From assembly GCA_020081605.1 (NCBI GenBank), contig JAHREC010000018.1, positions 682,001 through 746,000 on the forward strand: 64,000 bases of DNA. Direction: 5' to 3'. The translations under genes and the position numbers were made by a program. Below, one piece after another: positions 22,701 through 34,385 of the stretch. Origin of the DNA: Albifimbria verrucaria. Taxonomy: Eukaryota > Ascomycota > Sordariomycetes > Hypocreales > Stachybotryaceae. How positions within the stretch are numbered: the first letter of the stretch is position 1; each line of letters begins with the position of its first letter. The notes under the pieces were generated by a model, which saw nothing but the letters and a program-made list of their open reading frames with translations, was not told where the DNA came from and made no database searches.

Positions 22701-24122
22701 TCTGATGCCAAGATTGACCGCGAAACCTCAAAGAGATATGCTAGCAGTGCTGCCATTGCCTCGGAAGCAGTGACTGCAATCCGCACTGTTTCATCTTTGG
22801 CAATTGAGGACAATGTACTGGCACGATATGAGAAGGAACTCAATCATGCTGTAACTGACTCAAAGTTTCCCTGTGCGTATTAATGATCTGGTTTGGTTTG
22901 ATGCAAGCATTGGAATATTGGTTCATGGCTCTAGGTTTCTGGTACGGTCAAAATAAACGCGGAGTAGTCTCAATGCTAACTCTTCGTGATAGGTACGGCT
23001 GCAGACTTCTCTCGTTTGGTGAAGTTGAGTTATCATCATTCCTTATCGCCTTTCTTGGCGTGTTCTTCGCAGGACAAGCATCGTCAATGCTATTCCAGTT
23101 TTCAACCAGTAAGCAATAACCAAGTATTTCAAGTCTCTTGGAAGAGAACAGAAGTCTAAATCACTTGCCAGGCATTACAAAAGGCCTGAATGCCGCCAAC
23201 TACATTTTCTGGCTTCATGGTCTCCAGCCTGCCATTCAAGCTACACCAGAACAACAGAACAAAGGCCCAACATCTGGTGACAAAATCGCGATAAATGATG
23301 TTTATTTTTCATATCCTTTGAGACCGGATACACCAGCTCTTAAGGGCGTATGTATGAAAGTAAGCCATCGTACTTGACTTTCGCTACAGATCGTGGTGAG
23401 TTGATATTAATGGGTTATTTCCAGGCCAAAAGGGGCAATTTGTTGCCCTCGTTGGCGCATCTGGCAGTGGAAAATCCACCATTATTGCCTTGCTCGAGCG
23501 CTTATACGATGTGTCTGCTGGCTCCATCACCATTGACGAATCAATTCTGACCGCCCTCACCCCTCGTCTGTATCGTCGTATTCTTTCTCTAGTTCCGCAA
23601 GAGCCGGTTCTTTTCGATGGTTCTATTAGGGAGAACATTACTCTCGGTATCGATAGTAGTACCACTGGCACCTCTTGTTTGCCTGGTGAACCTACTCCCA
23701 TCATTTCTGACACAGACATCGAAACATCTCTTCGTTCCGCCAATGCGTGGGATTTCGTTTCCTCCCTTCCTGAAGGTCTCAATACTCAAGTAGGGGCCAC
23801 AGGTTCTCAGTTTTCTGGCGGACAACGCCAACGTCTCGCTATCGCAAGAGCACTCATTCGAAACCCCAAGGTCTTGCTCTTGGACGAGGCTACCAGTGCT
23901 CTCGATACAGAGAGCGAGAAGGTCGTTCAGAGAGCTTTAGATGAAGCTTCTAGTAGTAGCGACAGAATCACATTTGCTGTTGCGCATCGTCTCAGCACAA
24001 TCAAGAACGCAGATGTCATCCACGTTTTCTATAGTGGTCGTATTGTAGAGACTGGAACACATTCCAGCCTACTTGCAAAGGGTGGCATTTACAAAAGGAT
24101 GTGTGAGTCTCAAGCACTGTAG
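19725..24122 (+). CDS. Full-length ABCB (MDR/Pmd1-type) multidrug exporter (introns and frame breaks)
   Basis: Plasma-membrane ATP-driven efflux pump with order TMD1-NBD1-TMD2-NBD2. It starts MEHTETTEKVAGHEGTSP. TMD1 shows LGIARFILSYCYN and LQGLAAFLAAFIVAFIVQWK. NBD1 has the Walker A GASGSGKST split by an intron, signature LSGGQKQR, Walker B ILLLDEATSALD and H-loop IVIAHKLTTI. TMD2 shows IALIGISILNLSASSILALV. NBD2 has GASGSGKST, FSGGQRQR, LLLDEATSALD and VAHRLSTI, ending at 24122. Several introns are visible (for example 20110-20171 and 22180-22237). Breaks occur near 20690, 21440, 22475 (T run before the DRPENN-type loop), 22870 and 23110. All ATPase motifs survive. Position beside a regulator, a P450 and a DUF829 gene suggests export of a metabolite or drug resistance. 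Confidence 0.9.
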
Positions 24123-24164
24123 TTTTGGCTCAAGCTTGAAACTAGACGGTGGCCATTTCTTTCA

Positions 24165-24271
24165 TATATGTATACAAAGATAGATTAAGTCGAAAGCTCC
24201 AAACTTGTAATTTCTAAAGATCTTAATTGTTGTTAAAGATATTCCTAGAGCAGGTGGATGGAAACTCCTAG
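24165..24271 (+). repeat. 3'-flank repeat, copy A (after the ABC gene)
   Basis: Aligns over about 107 bases with copy B at 27962-28067, with a 17-base identical core (TTAAAGATATTCCTAGA). Most differences are C/T or G/A transitions. Confidence 0.6.
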
Positions 24272-24496
24272 AATAGCATCAGGCACACGGTACATCTTAA
24301 ACCATTTTTATTTTCGAGTCTAGCAAGCTGTATAATCCAGAGCCAACTCTACCCAGATGCGGCTCTGGCTTATCAATAGCAGACATGGCAGCATCCACGT
24401 ACTTCATACTACATACAATTAAACAATGCTACTACAAGTTTCCTAGGTATGCAGCTAACCAAATAGGTGAGGTGCGCCCAAGCAATGACTTTGAGC

Positions 24497-25411
24497 TTAA
24501 CCCAAGCGTGCCTTCTCCCAGGCTTGAGTCACGATGCGCCAGTAACGGTCGGCATGCTTCCTCGCATGGGCCACATGGCCCGTCCCCTCAAACACCTCAC
24601 ATTGCACGCGGAAGCCCTTCGCCTTAGCCTCATTAGCGTGGCGTTCCACGGCTGCGGCTGGAGTGATGCGGTCGGCAGTACCGTAAATATAGACACGATA
24701 GGCTTCGCGTACGCAAGCCAGATCGTTGTGTGCGCGAGGCCCCAAGTCTCCGATGTGGTCCGGAATACGCAAGACTTTGATCACCACCCACACGAGGGCC
24801 ACGTAGAGATAGGTAATAGGCAAAATAATTAGGCGAGTGGTTGCCGAAGTGGTACCGTTGAGGATGCCTTGTATGAGGGTCTGAAAGGTGAAAGGCGCAG
24901 GTATAGAATCAAAGATAGTGACATGCAAAGGGAGGGTGGTGTTTTCAAGGTTCTTGGAGGAGCGAGTAGACTTGAAGGCATTATAGAGGTGGTACAGCAT
25001 GGTTGAGCCGGCGTTGGAGAAGGCGTGCACTAGCAAGCCCGGGTAGGTGTTGGCATCTCTGCGTATTGTTTCCTGTGCCTCGCTTCGATCTAGGATGGCA
25101 CGAGCAGCAACAGCAGCTATGCGGGCCTCTCGAAGACCCAACCACGGGACGGTCATACCGGCGAAGGTGCAAGTAACAAGTAGAAGAGCCGAGGCCGGAA
25201 AGAGTGCTTGGTACTGACGGACATACTTGGCAAGTGGCCCAGCTCCAGCATTCATCCAGCCAAAGATGACGATGAGTGTGGGGTTATCGCTCGTGGGTGC
25301 AGGTCTTGCATTGTCAGATAAATCAGGGCGCCAGAGGTAAACACGAGGGGAAAGGCTCTGCATAAAGCTCAAGGCGTCAACGACTCGTACTTGGGACGCT
25401 GTTGTTGCCAT
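24497..25411 (-). CDS. DUF829 (TMEM53/PaxU-like) alpha/beta-hydrolase
   Basis: A 304-residue single-exon protein with no breaks. DUF829 members, including PaxU of the paxilline cluster, have an alpha/beta-hydrolase fold and unclear chemistry. Seen here: the entry strand NPTLIVIFGWMNAGAGPLAK, the nucleophile-like loop VHAFSNAGSTMLYHLY (Ser near residue 130), the acid region IFDSIPAPFTFQ, and the late His motif EGTGHVAHARKHADRYW. A hydrophobic stretch (TRLIILPITYLYVALVWVVI) may form a membrane segment. It is divergent from the P450 at 26115. Membership is firm; the substrate is unknown. Its place in a metabolic cluster is inferred from neighbours. Confidence 0.85.
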   Translation of the reverse strand: MATTASQVRVVDALSFMQSLSPRVYLWRPDLSDNARPAPTSDNPTLIVIFGWMNAGAGPLAKYVRQYQALFPASALLLVTCTFAGMTVPWLGLREARIAAVAARAILDRSEAQETIRRDANTYPGLLVHAFSNAGSTMLYHLYNAFKSTRSSKNLENTTLPLHVTIFDSIPAPFTFQTLIQGILNGTTSATTRLIILPITYLYVALVWVVIKVLRIPDHIGDLGPRAHNDLACVREAYRVYIYGTADRITPAAAVERHANEAKAKGFRVQCEVFEGTGHVAHARKHADRYWRIVTQAWEKARLG

Positions 25412-26114
25412 GGCTCACGGATTGAGTTGGCACTGTTTCTTGGTCTTTAGTGGGCAAGAAGTGAGAGGTACGTGATATGGGATGCCCGGTAATGTTCTCT
25501 TGATCCCCAGACAGAACGCAGCCAACAGACTGCTACCTTGCACTGAACCAACATTACCTCGCGTGTGGGGTAAAGCATATGTCAATTTACGTTTTACAAT
25601 AATACACATATTATCAGCTTACTTGACTAATTTGTATTCCGTTGGTTGGTCTGCTATCATACCCGCCGATAGACTTCTCACCGAGCTTGTCAAAAGACAA
25701 GGCTCTGCCAACATGCACCAACGAGGTACCAACGCCCTACTCTCGTCGAGATGGATGCGTTATGCGTGTCGTTGAGGGCAAGTCATGTTGGTCAGACAGC
25801 GTACGATTATGAATACAGAAAAAGAAATGTGAATCATTATGTCCTTACAACCAACTTCAAAACCATGCATTCTTAAAGACACACCTGCCGTCCCAGCCCT
25901 CTCATCGCTGAGCTTTCGTTGATTTCTCAGGAATACCGCTGAGACTGAGGAACCACCGAAGCTGGCTGTTGCCTATGAATAAACCACAGGTGTTACGTCC
26001 CAAACAAACTACAGTAAGTTGGTAGTCAAGCATGGCTTTTATTCTCCGTCAACTTTCGATCACTTTGACCGTCAAGACTTTTTCTTCGACATCTTCATCA
26101 CCCATCCTGCATCC
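25412..26114. other. Shared promoter region of the DUF829 and P450 genes
   Basis: A 703-base divergent gap with no coding signal, allowing joint control of the two genes. Confidence 0.5.
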
Positions 26115-27900
26115 ATGAGCATGCCACTTTACAGTTCGGCTTTGGCCGTGGCAGTTGTAGCCACGGCAATCCTCTCCTTTGACTCTCTGGGTTCTGGTCT
26201 ACCGCTTCGCTTTCGACCCTTTAAGGCACTATCCTGGGCCTCTTATTGCCAGATTCACGGATGCCTATGCCGGATCTCACGCAATTAGACGGCGGTTGCA
26301 CTTACAGACTTACGCGGACTTGCAACAGTACGGTCCCATATACCGTCAGGCCCCAACCGCCTCGTCTTCAACACTGTTGCGGCCCTCAACGACATATATC
26401 TGCACCCACGGGTCTCCAAGGCGAGGGCTTACCACTATTCGTCGATTGAGGGCCAAGAGAATCTACTGAGTACGCTAGACCGCGCAGCGCCGGCGACAAA
26501 AGCGCAAGTTGTACAAGCGTCTGCTCTCAGACCAAGCATTACATGCCTTCAAGCCCACCATGCACACCGAGACCAGAGTCTTCCTGCTCCAACTCTTGGC
26601 CGCGGCCGGCACGGGCGAGCCCGTTAACATGACACCTTTATACGAACGCCTGGTAACTGACGTTTCAGGCCTCCTAGCGTTTGGCCACACACTTGAAACA
26701 CAGGCCAAGGAGGATAATCGCTTTCTACCGCGCGCCATGATGGGCAGGCTTGTGCTGGGCAATGTATTTGGTACGCGCCCACCATTACTCTTTACCCCGG
26801 AATCCATCCTTGTACCGTCCACTAATGCAGCTCACATCTCATAGTAGCCTGGCCGACTCTCTCAATCTTGGGCCTTCCTAAGCTCGTTATCTGGTGGAAC
26901 AAGTCCAAGTTCGAGGCGTTTCGGGCACTGCTCATGCGTATCATCAACACCCGTGTTGCCTTGCCTAGGGATGCCAAGCATGACTTTTATTCCATTGCAG
27001 CCACCGAAACCAGCAAAAGCAATGCACAATCACCGGTGATAGAAAAGACGCGGGAGCTTTGGGATGAGGCCACGTTCTTGGTGCCTGCAGGTTGGTTTTC
27101 GTCTCTTTCTTCTCACCAACCGAACTCACCCCGTTCCATTATCTTTCCACTCCATCCCCCTTCAACACCCTACAAAGGTTCGTATTCTAACCAGCCAACT
27201 TTGTAGGAGGTATGACCACCGCCGGAACACTAACCGCAGTCTTCTTTTACCTCTCGCGCCACCCTGCCGTTTACAAGAGGCTGGCCACTGAAATCAGGAC
27301 CACCTTCGCCGACGCCAGGGCAATTAGAGGTGGTCCACTTCTAGCCAGCTGCACTTACCTTCGTGTCGTCATCGACGAGTCTCTGAGACTCTCCGTGCCG
27401 ACGACCTCGATGCCCTGGCGCGAAGAAGCCGCTCCATCTGATGGCACTCCAACCACTCCTTTTGTCGTTGATGGCCACATTATCCCCCGGTACCATGATG
27501 GTTGTCAACGCGTATTGCATAATGCATAACGAGGACTATTTCCCAGATCCTTTCAGGTTCCAACCTGAGCGTTGGCTCGATGAAGCGAGCAGTGAGAACC
27601 TGCGCCGCGCTTTTGTCCCTTTGGCACTGGCAAGGCTGCATGCCTGGGTAAGGGTATGGCATACCTGGAGACAAGCCTTGTAGTAGCCAAGACGCTTTGG
27701 TACTTTGAGTTCTCACAAGCCCCTGGCAAGGCTGGAAGTCTGGGCAGGGGTGGCCTGAGGGCAAGGATAGAGTACGATCGAGGGCAGACGAATTTCAGCT
27801 GTACGATGGGATTGTCTCGGATCACGACGGCCCTACTTTAGTCTTTGCAAAACGGAGCACGTACTGGGAAGAGTTAAAAGATATATTTTTACAAGGGTGA
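26115..27900 (+). CDS. Cytochrome P450 monooxygenase (introns and frame breaks)
   Basis: ER-bound heme monooxygenase. The start at 26115 gives a hydrophobic anchor (MSMPLYSSALAVAVVATAIL), then a Pro-rich hinge coded in the next frame (FDPLRHYPGPLIARF). Motifs in order: helix C region (RRRQKRKLYKRLLSDQALH), I-helix with the Thr pair (GGMTTAGTLTAVFFY), ExxR (DESLRLSVP), PERF-type (FQPERW) and a heme loop F-G-T-G-K-A-A-C-L-G near 27620. The last is readable only if one base is added to a T run. It ends in RSTYWEELKDIFLQG at 27900. Introns lie near 26770-26848 and 27090-27207. Breaks lie near 26200, 26350, 26480, 27490, 27620 and 27760. The substrate is unknown; the sequence resembles fungal secondary-metabolism P450s. 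Confidence 0.85.
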
Positions 27901-28804
27901 ACAAAGCAGTCCTGTAGTTTAGCAAGGCGTGAGAAGAGACAATGCCTCTGTTCCGTCAGACACATGTACGTAAAGGTGGATCAAGTTGAAACCCGCAAAT
28001 TTATAATCTCTTAATGGTCTGATTACTATTAAAGATATTCCTAGAATGATTTGACGGAAACTGCTAGTATATTCTCAGTTAAGACTCAGGACCCAATTAG
28101 TCTCTAGGAACGACGAGTCAATGGCTAGAAAAATGATCGCTTCAAATTTCTCTTCGGGTATTTACCTTGTATCTCGTTGTGCTCTATGCAACTGGTGGAT
28201 ATTTCAGCCTTAATAATCGATCCCTGGGGTATTTTGGGGGTTCGCACACTGTTATGAAAGCATTCTGGGGTGTATTATAGCTGAAAAACTCTGTTTCACC
28301 TTGAAGGATGAACTTACAATGTCAGTGAATTCCTCAAAATGAAACAGCTGTCAAGGCCTTATATGGTTGAAATTATCCATCCCTACAATTGGAGTGCGGC
28401 TCCAGCTTCACCAAACTTGTCTCAAACACTAACATCCAAGCGGGAAACTGAAGGCCTAGCCTTCTGATTCATCAACTACGCACGCATGACCCTTGGCTGC
28501 CAGGTGCTGCATTGGTTGCATATGTCTGTGAACCTAGCGCAAACCATTACCATATACATACAGGCCATATGATGGTGGCTTGCAAGCTTTAGGTTACTGT
28601 TACATGAGCGACGGCTATATGCGGATGCCGCCCAATTCCGCCCCTCACACTCCCAGCCGCCTTCACTTACAAAGTGGTATAACGCCAGAGCGGTGGTTTT
28701 GTATTACCCTCGGCTACATGCTACAAGAACTTGGAGATTCAGAATATCTTGTATGGCTTTTGCCTGTCTTTCTCGTAAGCATCACCTCCGCATCAATATC
28801 CATC
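27901..28804. other. Intergenic region
   Basis: Apart from repeat copy B, only short unremarkable frames. The right part should be the promoter of the isomerase gene. Confidence 0.5.
27962..28067 (+). repeat. 3'-flank repeat, copy B (after the P450 gene)
   Basis: Diverged partner of 24165-24271, starting 62 bases after the P450 stop, as copy A starts 43 bases after the ABC stop. Same orientation relative to its gene. Confidence 0.6.
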
Positions 28805-29573
28805 ATGTCTTCCAACGACTCGCGCATCATTTTACACACGTATTTCCGGTCTTCTTGCTCTGCACGGCTTAGAATTGCCTTACGTCTCAAAGGCCTGCCC
28901 TACGAGTCTGTGTATGTCAATCTGCTTAAGGGTGAACAGTTCGGGGAGAATATTCTAAGATCAATCCATCCCATCTGGTTCCAACCCTACAGCATATTAA
29001 GGGTGCTAGTGATGCAGACGAGAACCAAGATATTATTCTTACGCAATCCATAGCTATCCTTGAGTACATTGAGGAAGTTTTTCCCGATACTACGCGCCTT
29101 CTCCCTCCTCTTTCTGATCCCTCGGGCGCGCAACTGTCCGTTCTTTGGCCAACATTATTGCTTGCGACACTCAGCCAGTCACCAATCTGAGAATTCTGTC
29201 ACGTATTGTCAAGCTGGGTGGAACAAAGGAGGATTGGGCGAAAGATCTGATGGGAGAAGGGTTAGCTGCATACGAGACGCTTGCGTCCACAGTCAGTGGT
29301 CGCTTCTCCTATGGCGATAGCATCACTCTGTCAGATGTTTGTCTCGTACCCGCCGTTTGGGGCGCTCTTCGATTTGGTGTTGACTTAGACAAGTTTCCAG
29401 TCATCAAAAGGATTTATGAGGAGCTATCTCAGCAGGAGGCAGTCAAACAGGCACACTGGAATGCCCAGGAGACACCCCAGATTCACTTCGGGCCTGAGAT
29501 CTTGTTGCGCCCAATGTGGGCATGGAATTTGTTGTTTAAAAAATGCAAGCCTGTCTATTCACAGCTTTGCTGA
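28805..29573 (+). CDS. maiA: Maleylacetoacetate isomerase, zeta-class GST (frame breaks)
   Basis: Glutathione-dependent isomerisation of maleylacetoacetate to fumarylacetoacetate in homogentisate breakdown. The start at 28805 (MSSNDSRIILHTYFRSSCSA) shows the zeta-class SSCS motif, where Ser and Cys bind glutathione. RLRIALRLKGLPYE then follows, then ILTQSIAILEYIEE at the thioredoxin-fold end, and an all-helical C-domain (DTQPVTNLRILSRI, SLSDVCLVPAVW-type motif seen as ITLSDVCLVPAVWGALRFGV). Breaks near 28955 (T run) and 29130 change frame. The C-terminus is about 20 residues longer than usual (RPMWAWNLLFKKCKP). It is convergent with fumarylacetoacetase, the next enzyme in the pathway, which supports the call over a general GST. 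Confidence 0.85.
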
Positions 29574-29910
29574 GTTTGTTTGTTTTCTGGCTATGAATCA
29601 AAAATACTTACTTTTTCACCCTCTTTGAAGCTACTTCCTACTACTATTAGCAAGGAAGACAATGCCATGAATGATACATGAACAAGGCAACATATGTTAT
29701 GGGTTTCACTCAATGGCAAGTTGCAATTGCACATCAAACGAAGTATCGAAGCCATCACGATATGGGGTATCACAATGACTATCAAGGCCCCGCCTGGGAC
29801 CTGCATTAGTGCGCTGAGGTGGAGAAGGTAAGAAGCGAGCACACGACAATTGGCGAGTTGAAATGGAAACGGAATGGAAGACTTTTCGTTTAATTGCTAG
29901 TGAGACCCGC
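29574..29910. other. Convergent 3' flanks of the isomerase and fumarylacetoacetase genes
   Basis: 337 bases with no gene signal. Confidence 0.5.
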
Positions 29911-31213
29911 CTAGTATTCCACAGCAGGCAAGATGACACCAGCACACTCGCCAAATCCAACATAGTTCCCTTCGCTTCCAGCGGCGCCGGTAATGATTAT
30001 ACCATCACCATCCTCCAGGAATGTCCTCTTCGCACCGTTTTGAAGTGTGAGAGGCTCCTTTCCATTCTTTGTTGCCTCCAAGAAGCTGCCTGTTGTACCT
30101 GCCTGAGTGCCAGAAATGGTGCCGCTGGCAAGCAAGTCACCAGTGTTCAGGTTGCAGCCCGTGACCGTGTGGTGAGTTATCAGCTGCGGAAACGAGAAGA
30201 GCAAGTCATTGGCATTTCCACGGCAAATAACCTCCTTGCTTTCGGAGCCGGCAGGCTGGATTTCGACTTGAAATTTGATATCGTAAGACGTGTCGTTGCG
30301 CTTCTCGCGCAGGTACGGTAAGACACTCTCCCGGCTCTGGGCATCGGCTACCTGGCTGGCACTTCGGAACGGCTCAAGGGCATCCATCAAAACAACCCAG
30401 GGGCTGACGGTGGTACCAAAGTTCTTGGAGGTGAATGGACCCAGAGGCACATACTCCCAAGCTTGAACATCACGGGCACTCCAATCGTTCATCAAAACCA
30501 GGCCAAAAGATGTTCCTCGGCATCGCCGATCCTAATGGGATCTCCCAGTTGGTTCGGCTTGCATACGAATGCGGCGAGCTCGAGCTCTATATCCAGCTTC
30601 CTGGAAGGGCTGAAGATGGGTATTTTGGGTGTGGCTGCCGGGTTTTCAAGAATTTGGCCATGCGGCCGTCTAATAGGAGTGCCAGAGACGACAACACTTG
30701 AGGCGCGACCGTGATAACCTACAGGCAAGTGCTTATAGTTCGGCTGGAGGGCATTGTCAGGGCCACGGAATAGAACTCCAACATTATAAGCGTGGTTCAA
30801 TCCAACGTAAAAGTCGGTATAGTCGCCAATCTGAAGAGGTAGATGGCACTGAACGGATGAAAGCGGGATCAGAGCCTTCTTGCGCAACTCCTCGTTGCCT
30901 TGTAGAACAGATGCATATTTGCCATCTTCTTGCAAAACTTGTTGAAGATACTGCCTGACATCGCGATGGACGCTGCGGCCCAGGGCGGCAAATGCATTTA
31001 AAGTAGAGGCATCGAAGACTGAGAGGTGAGATTCAATGGACGGGATGTCGTGAAATCCGCGGCTGTGTGCGAATTCTTTGAGATCGAGGGCAAACTCGCC
31101 AATGGCAATGGCTGGTCGAGGCGTCGGATCAGCTTCCGTGGAGATGATGCCAAATGGTATGTTGGCCAAAGAGAAGGGCGATTGAGGGGTATAGAGAGCC
31201 AGCTGCGAGCCAT
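29911..31213 (-). CDS. fahA: Fumarylacetoacetase (frame breaks)
   Basis: Hydrolyses fumarylacetoacetate to fumarate and acetoacetate, the last step of Tyr/Phe breakdown. The start at 31213 (MARSWLSIPLN) matches the family N-terminus and is followed, after a break near 31170, by NIPFGIISTEADPTPRPAIA. Catalytic region: DYTDFYVGLNHAYNVG contains the metal-ligand Asp and the general-base His. Then HLPVGYHGRASSVVVSGTPI, the metal-binding ELEL stretch (KLDIELELAAFV), MNDWSARDVQAWEYVPLGPF with Asp, and SKNFGTT with the Lys. A second break lies at about 30493. The length (about 433 residues) is normal and all key residues are present. It ends at 29911. Confidence 0.9.
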
Positions 31214-33903
31214 GATGGGCGGTTTCAATTACTGAGCTTCACTTATGAGAGTCTGCACTGTGATTTAGCGCTTAGAAGGGAGGTTATACGCCGCTATGCT
31301 TTGCGATTGCGACTGTGATGTTGGGTATGATGAACAAGAGATGTGGAGGGTAAAGGAAGAAATGCCCAAGAGTCTCAGACTGTCAGCACAATGATCCAGT
31401 AAACATGGTAGAAACCAAAAGAGAGAACAGAATGTCTCGGCACCATAATCATTGAGCCGAGCGAGCTTGAGCTTCATACTATCCAGCCATAGCCGGAGGT
31501 GCGGAATGAACCCCACACTCAATGCCGTGCCATGAGCCGCCTCTTTCCGCTCCACCCCGCCTTTGCCCAGCGAGGAGTCCCGAGCAGCCATTGGCGTTAC
31601 TCGAATTTAATGGATAATACAATGAGAATGAATGTGTAACCTTGTTTTTTCTTAAACCGCTTGGTTTCACATTACTTTGCTGGATTTTAATAAACAGTCT
31701 GTATAAAATCACATGGGCCTAATTGATCTACAATCCGCATACAAGGGGTGGCATACCTCATTTCTGAGAGCCAAGAGAGCGAATTCTGAAAAGGCAGTAC
31801 TTTAGTAACTTTGAAAGTTATGCTTGGTTTTCTTCCTAGAATTATGTTGAGCCGCCTTTGTAATCGTAAGGGAATTTGAGAAATACATTGTGACACCAAT
31901 GCCTTGGCAGTCTACAGTATCCCAGGCATGATCATGATACCCACACAGCTCTTCCGCTACATCTCGAAGACGCTTTCCTGAAATGATGAATTTTCCCATA
32001 ATCCTAGGCATGAACGAACGGTTCATTCGCCCAGCATCCATTTGGCAAACTACCCGCACCTTGGTGTTTGGTCTTTGCCCATACAGGCCAGAATGTAGAG
32101 TCAGTTGCAGCAGTAATGTCTCGTTGTCAAATCCATGTAGATGTTTCCCACAAGTTACTTTCGTTCTTCTGCGCAAGATCACCTAGCACTGTAGTAAACT
32201 GGCCTAAACCGACAATGACCCAATGAATATCTTGCTTCTCGGAACTGTCCTGTGATAGCACAGTCCTGAAACGATTCATAGTGCTAACATTTTAGTTAAA
32301 GATGGTATCCATTTGTAATTAAGACTAGATGCTTTCTAATTGGTTGTGGCGAGCCGACAGATGAGCAAAGGGGATAGGAATGAGATCCAGACAGGTAGAG
32401 AAGCCTCTCTTTCCATATCCTCCCTAGTCCGGGTTATGATAGGCAATTCTTGTTCTGAATAATATTTATATTATTAATGGATTGCAGGAAGACAAGTTCG
32501 CAGAATTAAATAGTGAACAATTATTTTATGTCGTTCAAATACTCTTTTAGCCCTCTACAATTGCCATTTAATGTGGAGGATAAGATTAAGAATCTCCTAT
32601 TCAGTCCAGTTAAGACTGTTTCAGGCCAAAGCGATGAGAGCTCATTTACACAAAGAGAAAGGAACCCCTTCAATAACGGATTTGCGGTGGGATTTTCTAT
32701 ATTCTCCCCTTACAAAACTCATTTGGCACGGCAAGTTTAACGCGTTTTAGGAGCAGCTGAGGCCACGTTCATGAAACTTGGATTTGCCTTCACAATATAG
32801 CTGCCGAATGCCTAGACCGAGGTCTCAAACTCCTTTGTTTGGTGAAGATAAGCTTGTAGCCATGCCTTCTACCGTCCTAGAGCGGTAGTTGGTTGAAACT
32901 GCTTGTCTGTGTCGAGCTCTGGTATTCTGCATTAAATGAGGCGTCCGAGTACGCAAGCTGGAAGGCGTTTCAGATACCAATAAGATATATAATAGTAAAC
33001 AACTCAGATCTCGCAAGATAAGTTGCGAACTATCTCGAGCGCACGGTTTGGTGCATCTTCGCAACAGCTTCAAGTTCTGTCAAGGGCAGATGTTGGCCAA
33101 CAAAACATTGTGGTTTTCTTGGATTTCCTGACAGTGTATCACGGCTTTAACCGACTCCATAGTAAATGCGCCCATTCAGGAACTTCTTAATAGGATTATG
33201 GGTAGTGATGTTACGCGTTGTGCCAACTTTTGCTCTTCGTGATCAGGAAGCCTCGACGTTCCTAACAGCGACCCGCTTGGGCGAGTTAGCCAACGCTAAC
33301 AGCAGAATCATATGAGCTCAAGACATCATTTCATGCTATCCATTTCTTTACTTGTTAATGCATAGTTCGTGTTCTTAAACTACTCCAATCTAAGGCTTGG
33401 TTTTAGTGCCATGTTTTAATTGTTTGTAACACAAGTGAGTCAAGACGGTGGATATGTTTCCATGAGCCTTCGGAGACAATTGGAACTACGTTCCACGCGA
33501 ACTATAGGTAACAGCTTGCGTCAGCTAGAATTATTAAACAATTGGGCTGACTTTGGGCCGTCTTGGCAGCGGGGTTGATGCAGTGTCGTGATGTGACTCG
33601 GCAGCCAATCTTACGGTGGGTCACGGTGTTGAGTAATCGAACAGGATGGTGAGAATGTTGATCCGATGCTAATCGGTCGACAGACATATGCAGAAAACAT
33701 TACAAATGCCAAAAATGTAAGGTGGGAATGAGGCACAGCATGAGGCCTATATAAGAGAGTCGGCGGTTGGCATGGAGTTAAGCCAAGCGCCTTCGCAGTT
33801 TAGATTCCTTCTCACAACATACATAGACTACTATTTAAAAGGAACATAGCCACCTTACTTACACTTATACACCAAGTCGGTGATAAACCAACAACCACGC
33901 AAC
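31214..33903. other. Long AT-rich region without a firm gene
   Basis: About 2.7 kb with scattered short frames. One minus-strand frame at 31802-32182 is open for about 125 codons, holds four Cys and the stretch MGKFIISGKRLRDVAEELCG, and has no start ATG. A spaced ATG near 32280 begins MNRFRTVLSQDSSEKQD in another frame. It could be a small unrecognised or decayed gene. The rest shows no transposon motif that I can name. Confidence 0.4.
33748..33755 (+). promoter_or_regulatory. TATA box of the RidA gene
   Basis: TATATAAG, 149 bases upstream of the ATG at 33904. Confidence 0.5.
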
Positions 33904-34385
33904 ATGTCAAACCTCCGATACTATGCATACCCCGGAATGGGTGAATGGGCTCGTGCCAACTTGGGATACAGTCAGGCGGTCAGGGTAGGCGATCGCATTG
34001 AATGTTCCGGTCAAGGTGCGGCGAATATTACCAAAGAAAGCTTCTTCTGTCATAACTAACACCCACAGGCGGTTGGACCGCTGACGCTGCGGGCGTCAAG
34101 TTCTCCGAAAAGATCGAAGAAGAGGTTGCTCAGGCCTTCCGCAATGTCGAGACTGCCTTGAAGGACGCCGGCGGTAAGGGTTGGACGCAGGTCTTTCGCG
34201 TGACCTCATACCACACCGATCTGACACCCGAGGTCACAGCCATCATGACAGCCAACTTCCGCAAGTATATGCCTGACCATCAGCCTATATGGACGGAGAT
34301 TGGCGTGCAGAAGTTGGGAGCTGATGGGATGAATGTAGAGATTGAAGTGGTAGCGTATGATCCGGAAGGAGCACAGGCCAAGTAA
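33904..34385 (+). CDS. RidA/YjgF family reactive-intermediate deaminase
   Basis: A 142-residue protein from two exons, 33904-34015 and 34069-34385, clean in frame. RidA proteins hydrolyse reactive enamine/imine intermediates made by PLP enzymes and form trimers. Seen: YSQAVRVGDRIECSGQGGWT near the N-terminus, AFRNVETALKDAGGKGWTQV, and a long VFRVTSYHTDLTPEVTAIM helix. The usual RPxRT-type Arg loop at the C-terminal part is replaced by QPIWTEIGVQKLG. This places it in the divergent fungal subgroup rather than canonical archetypal RidA, so deaminase activity is not assured. Confidence 0.85.
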
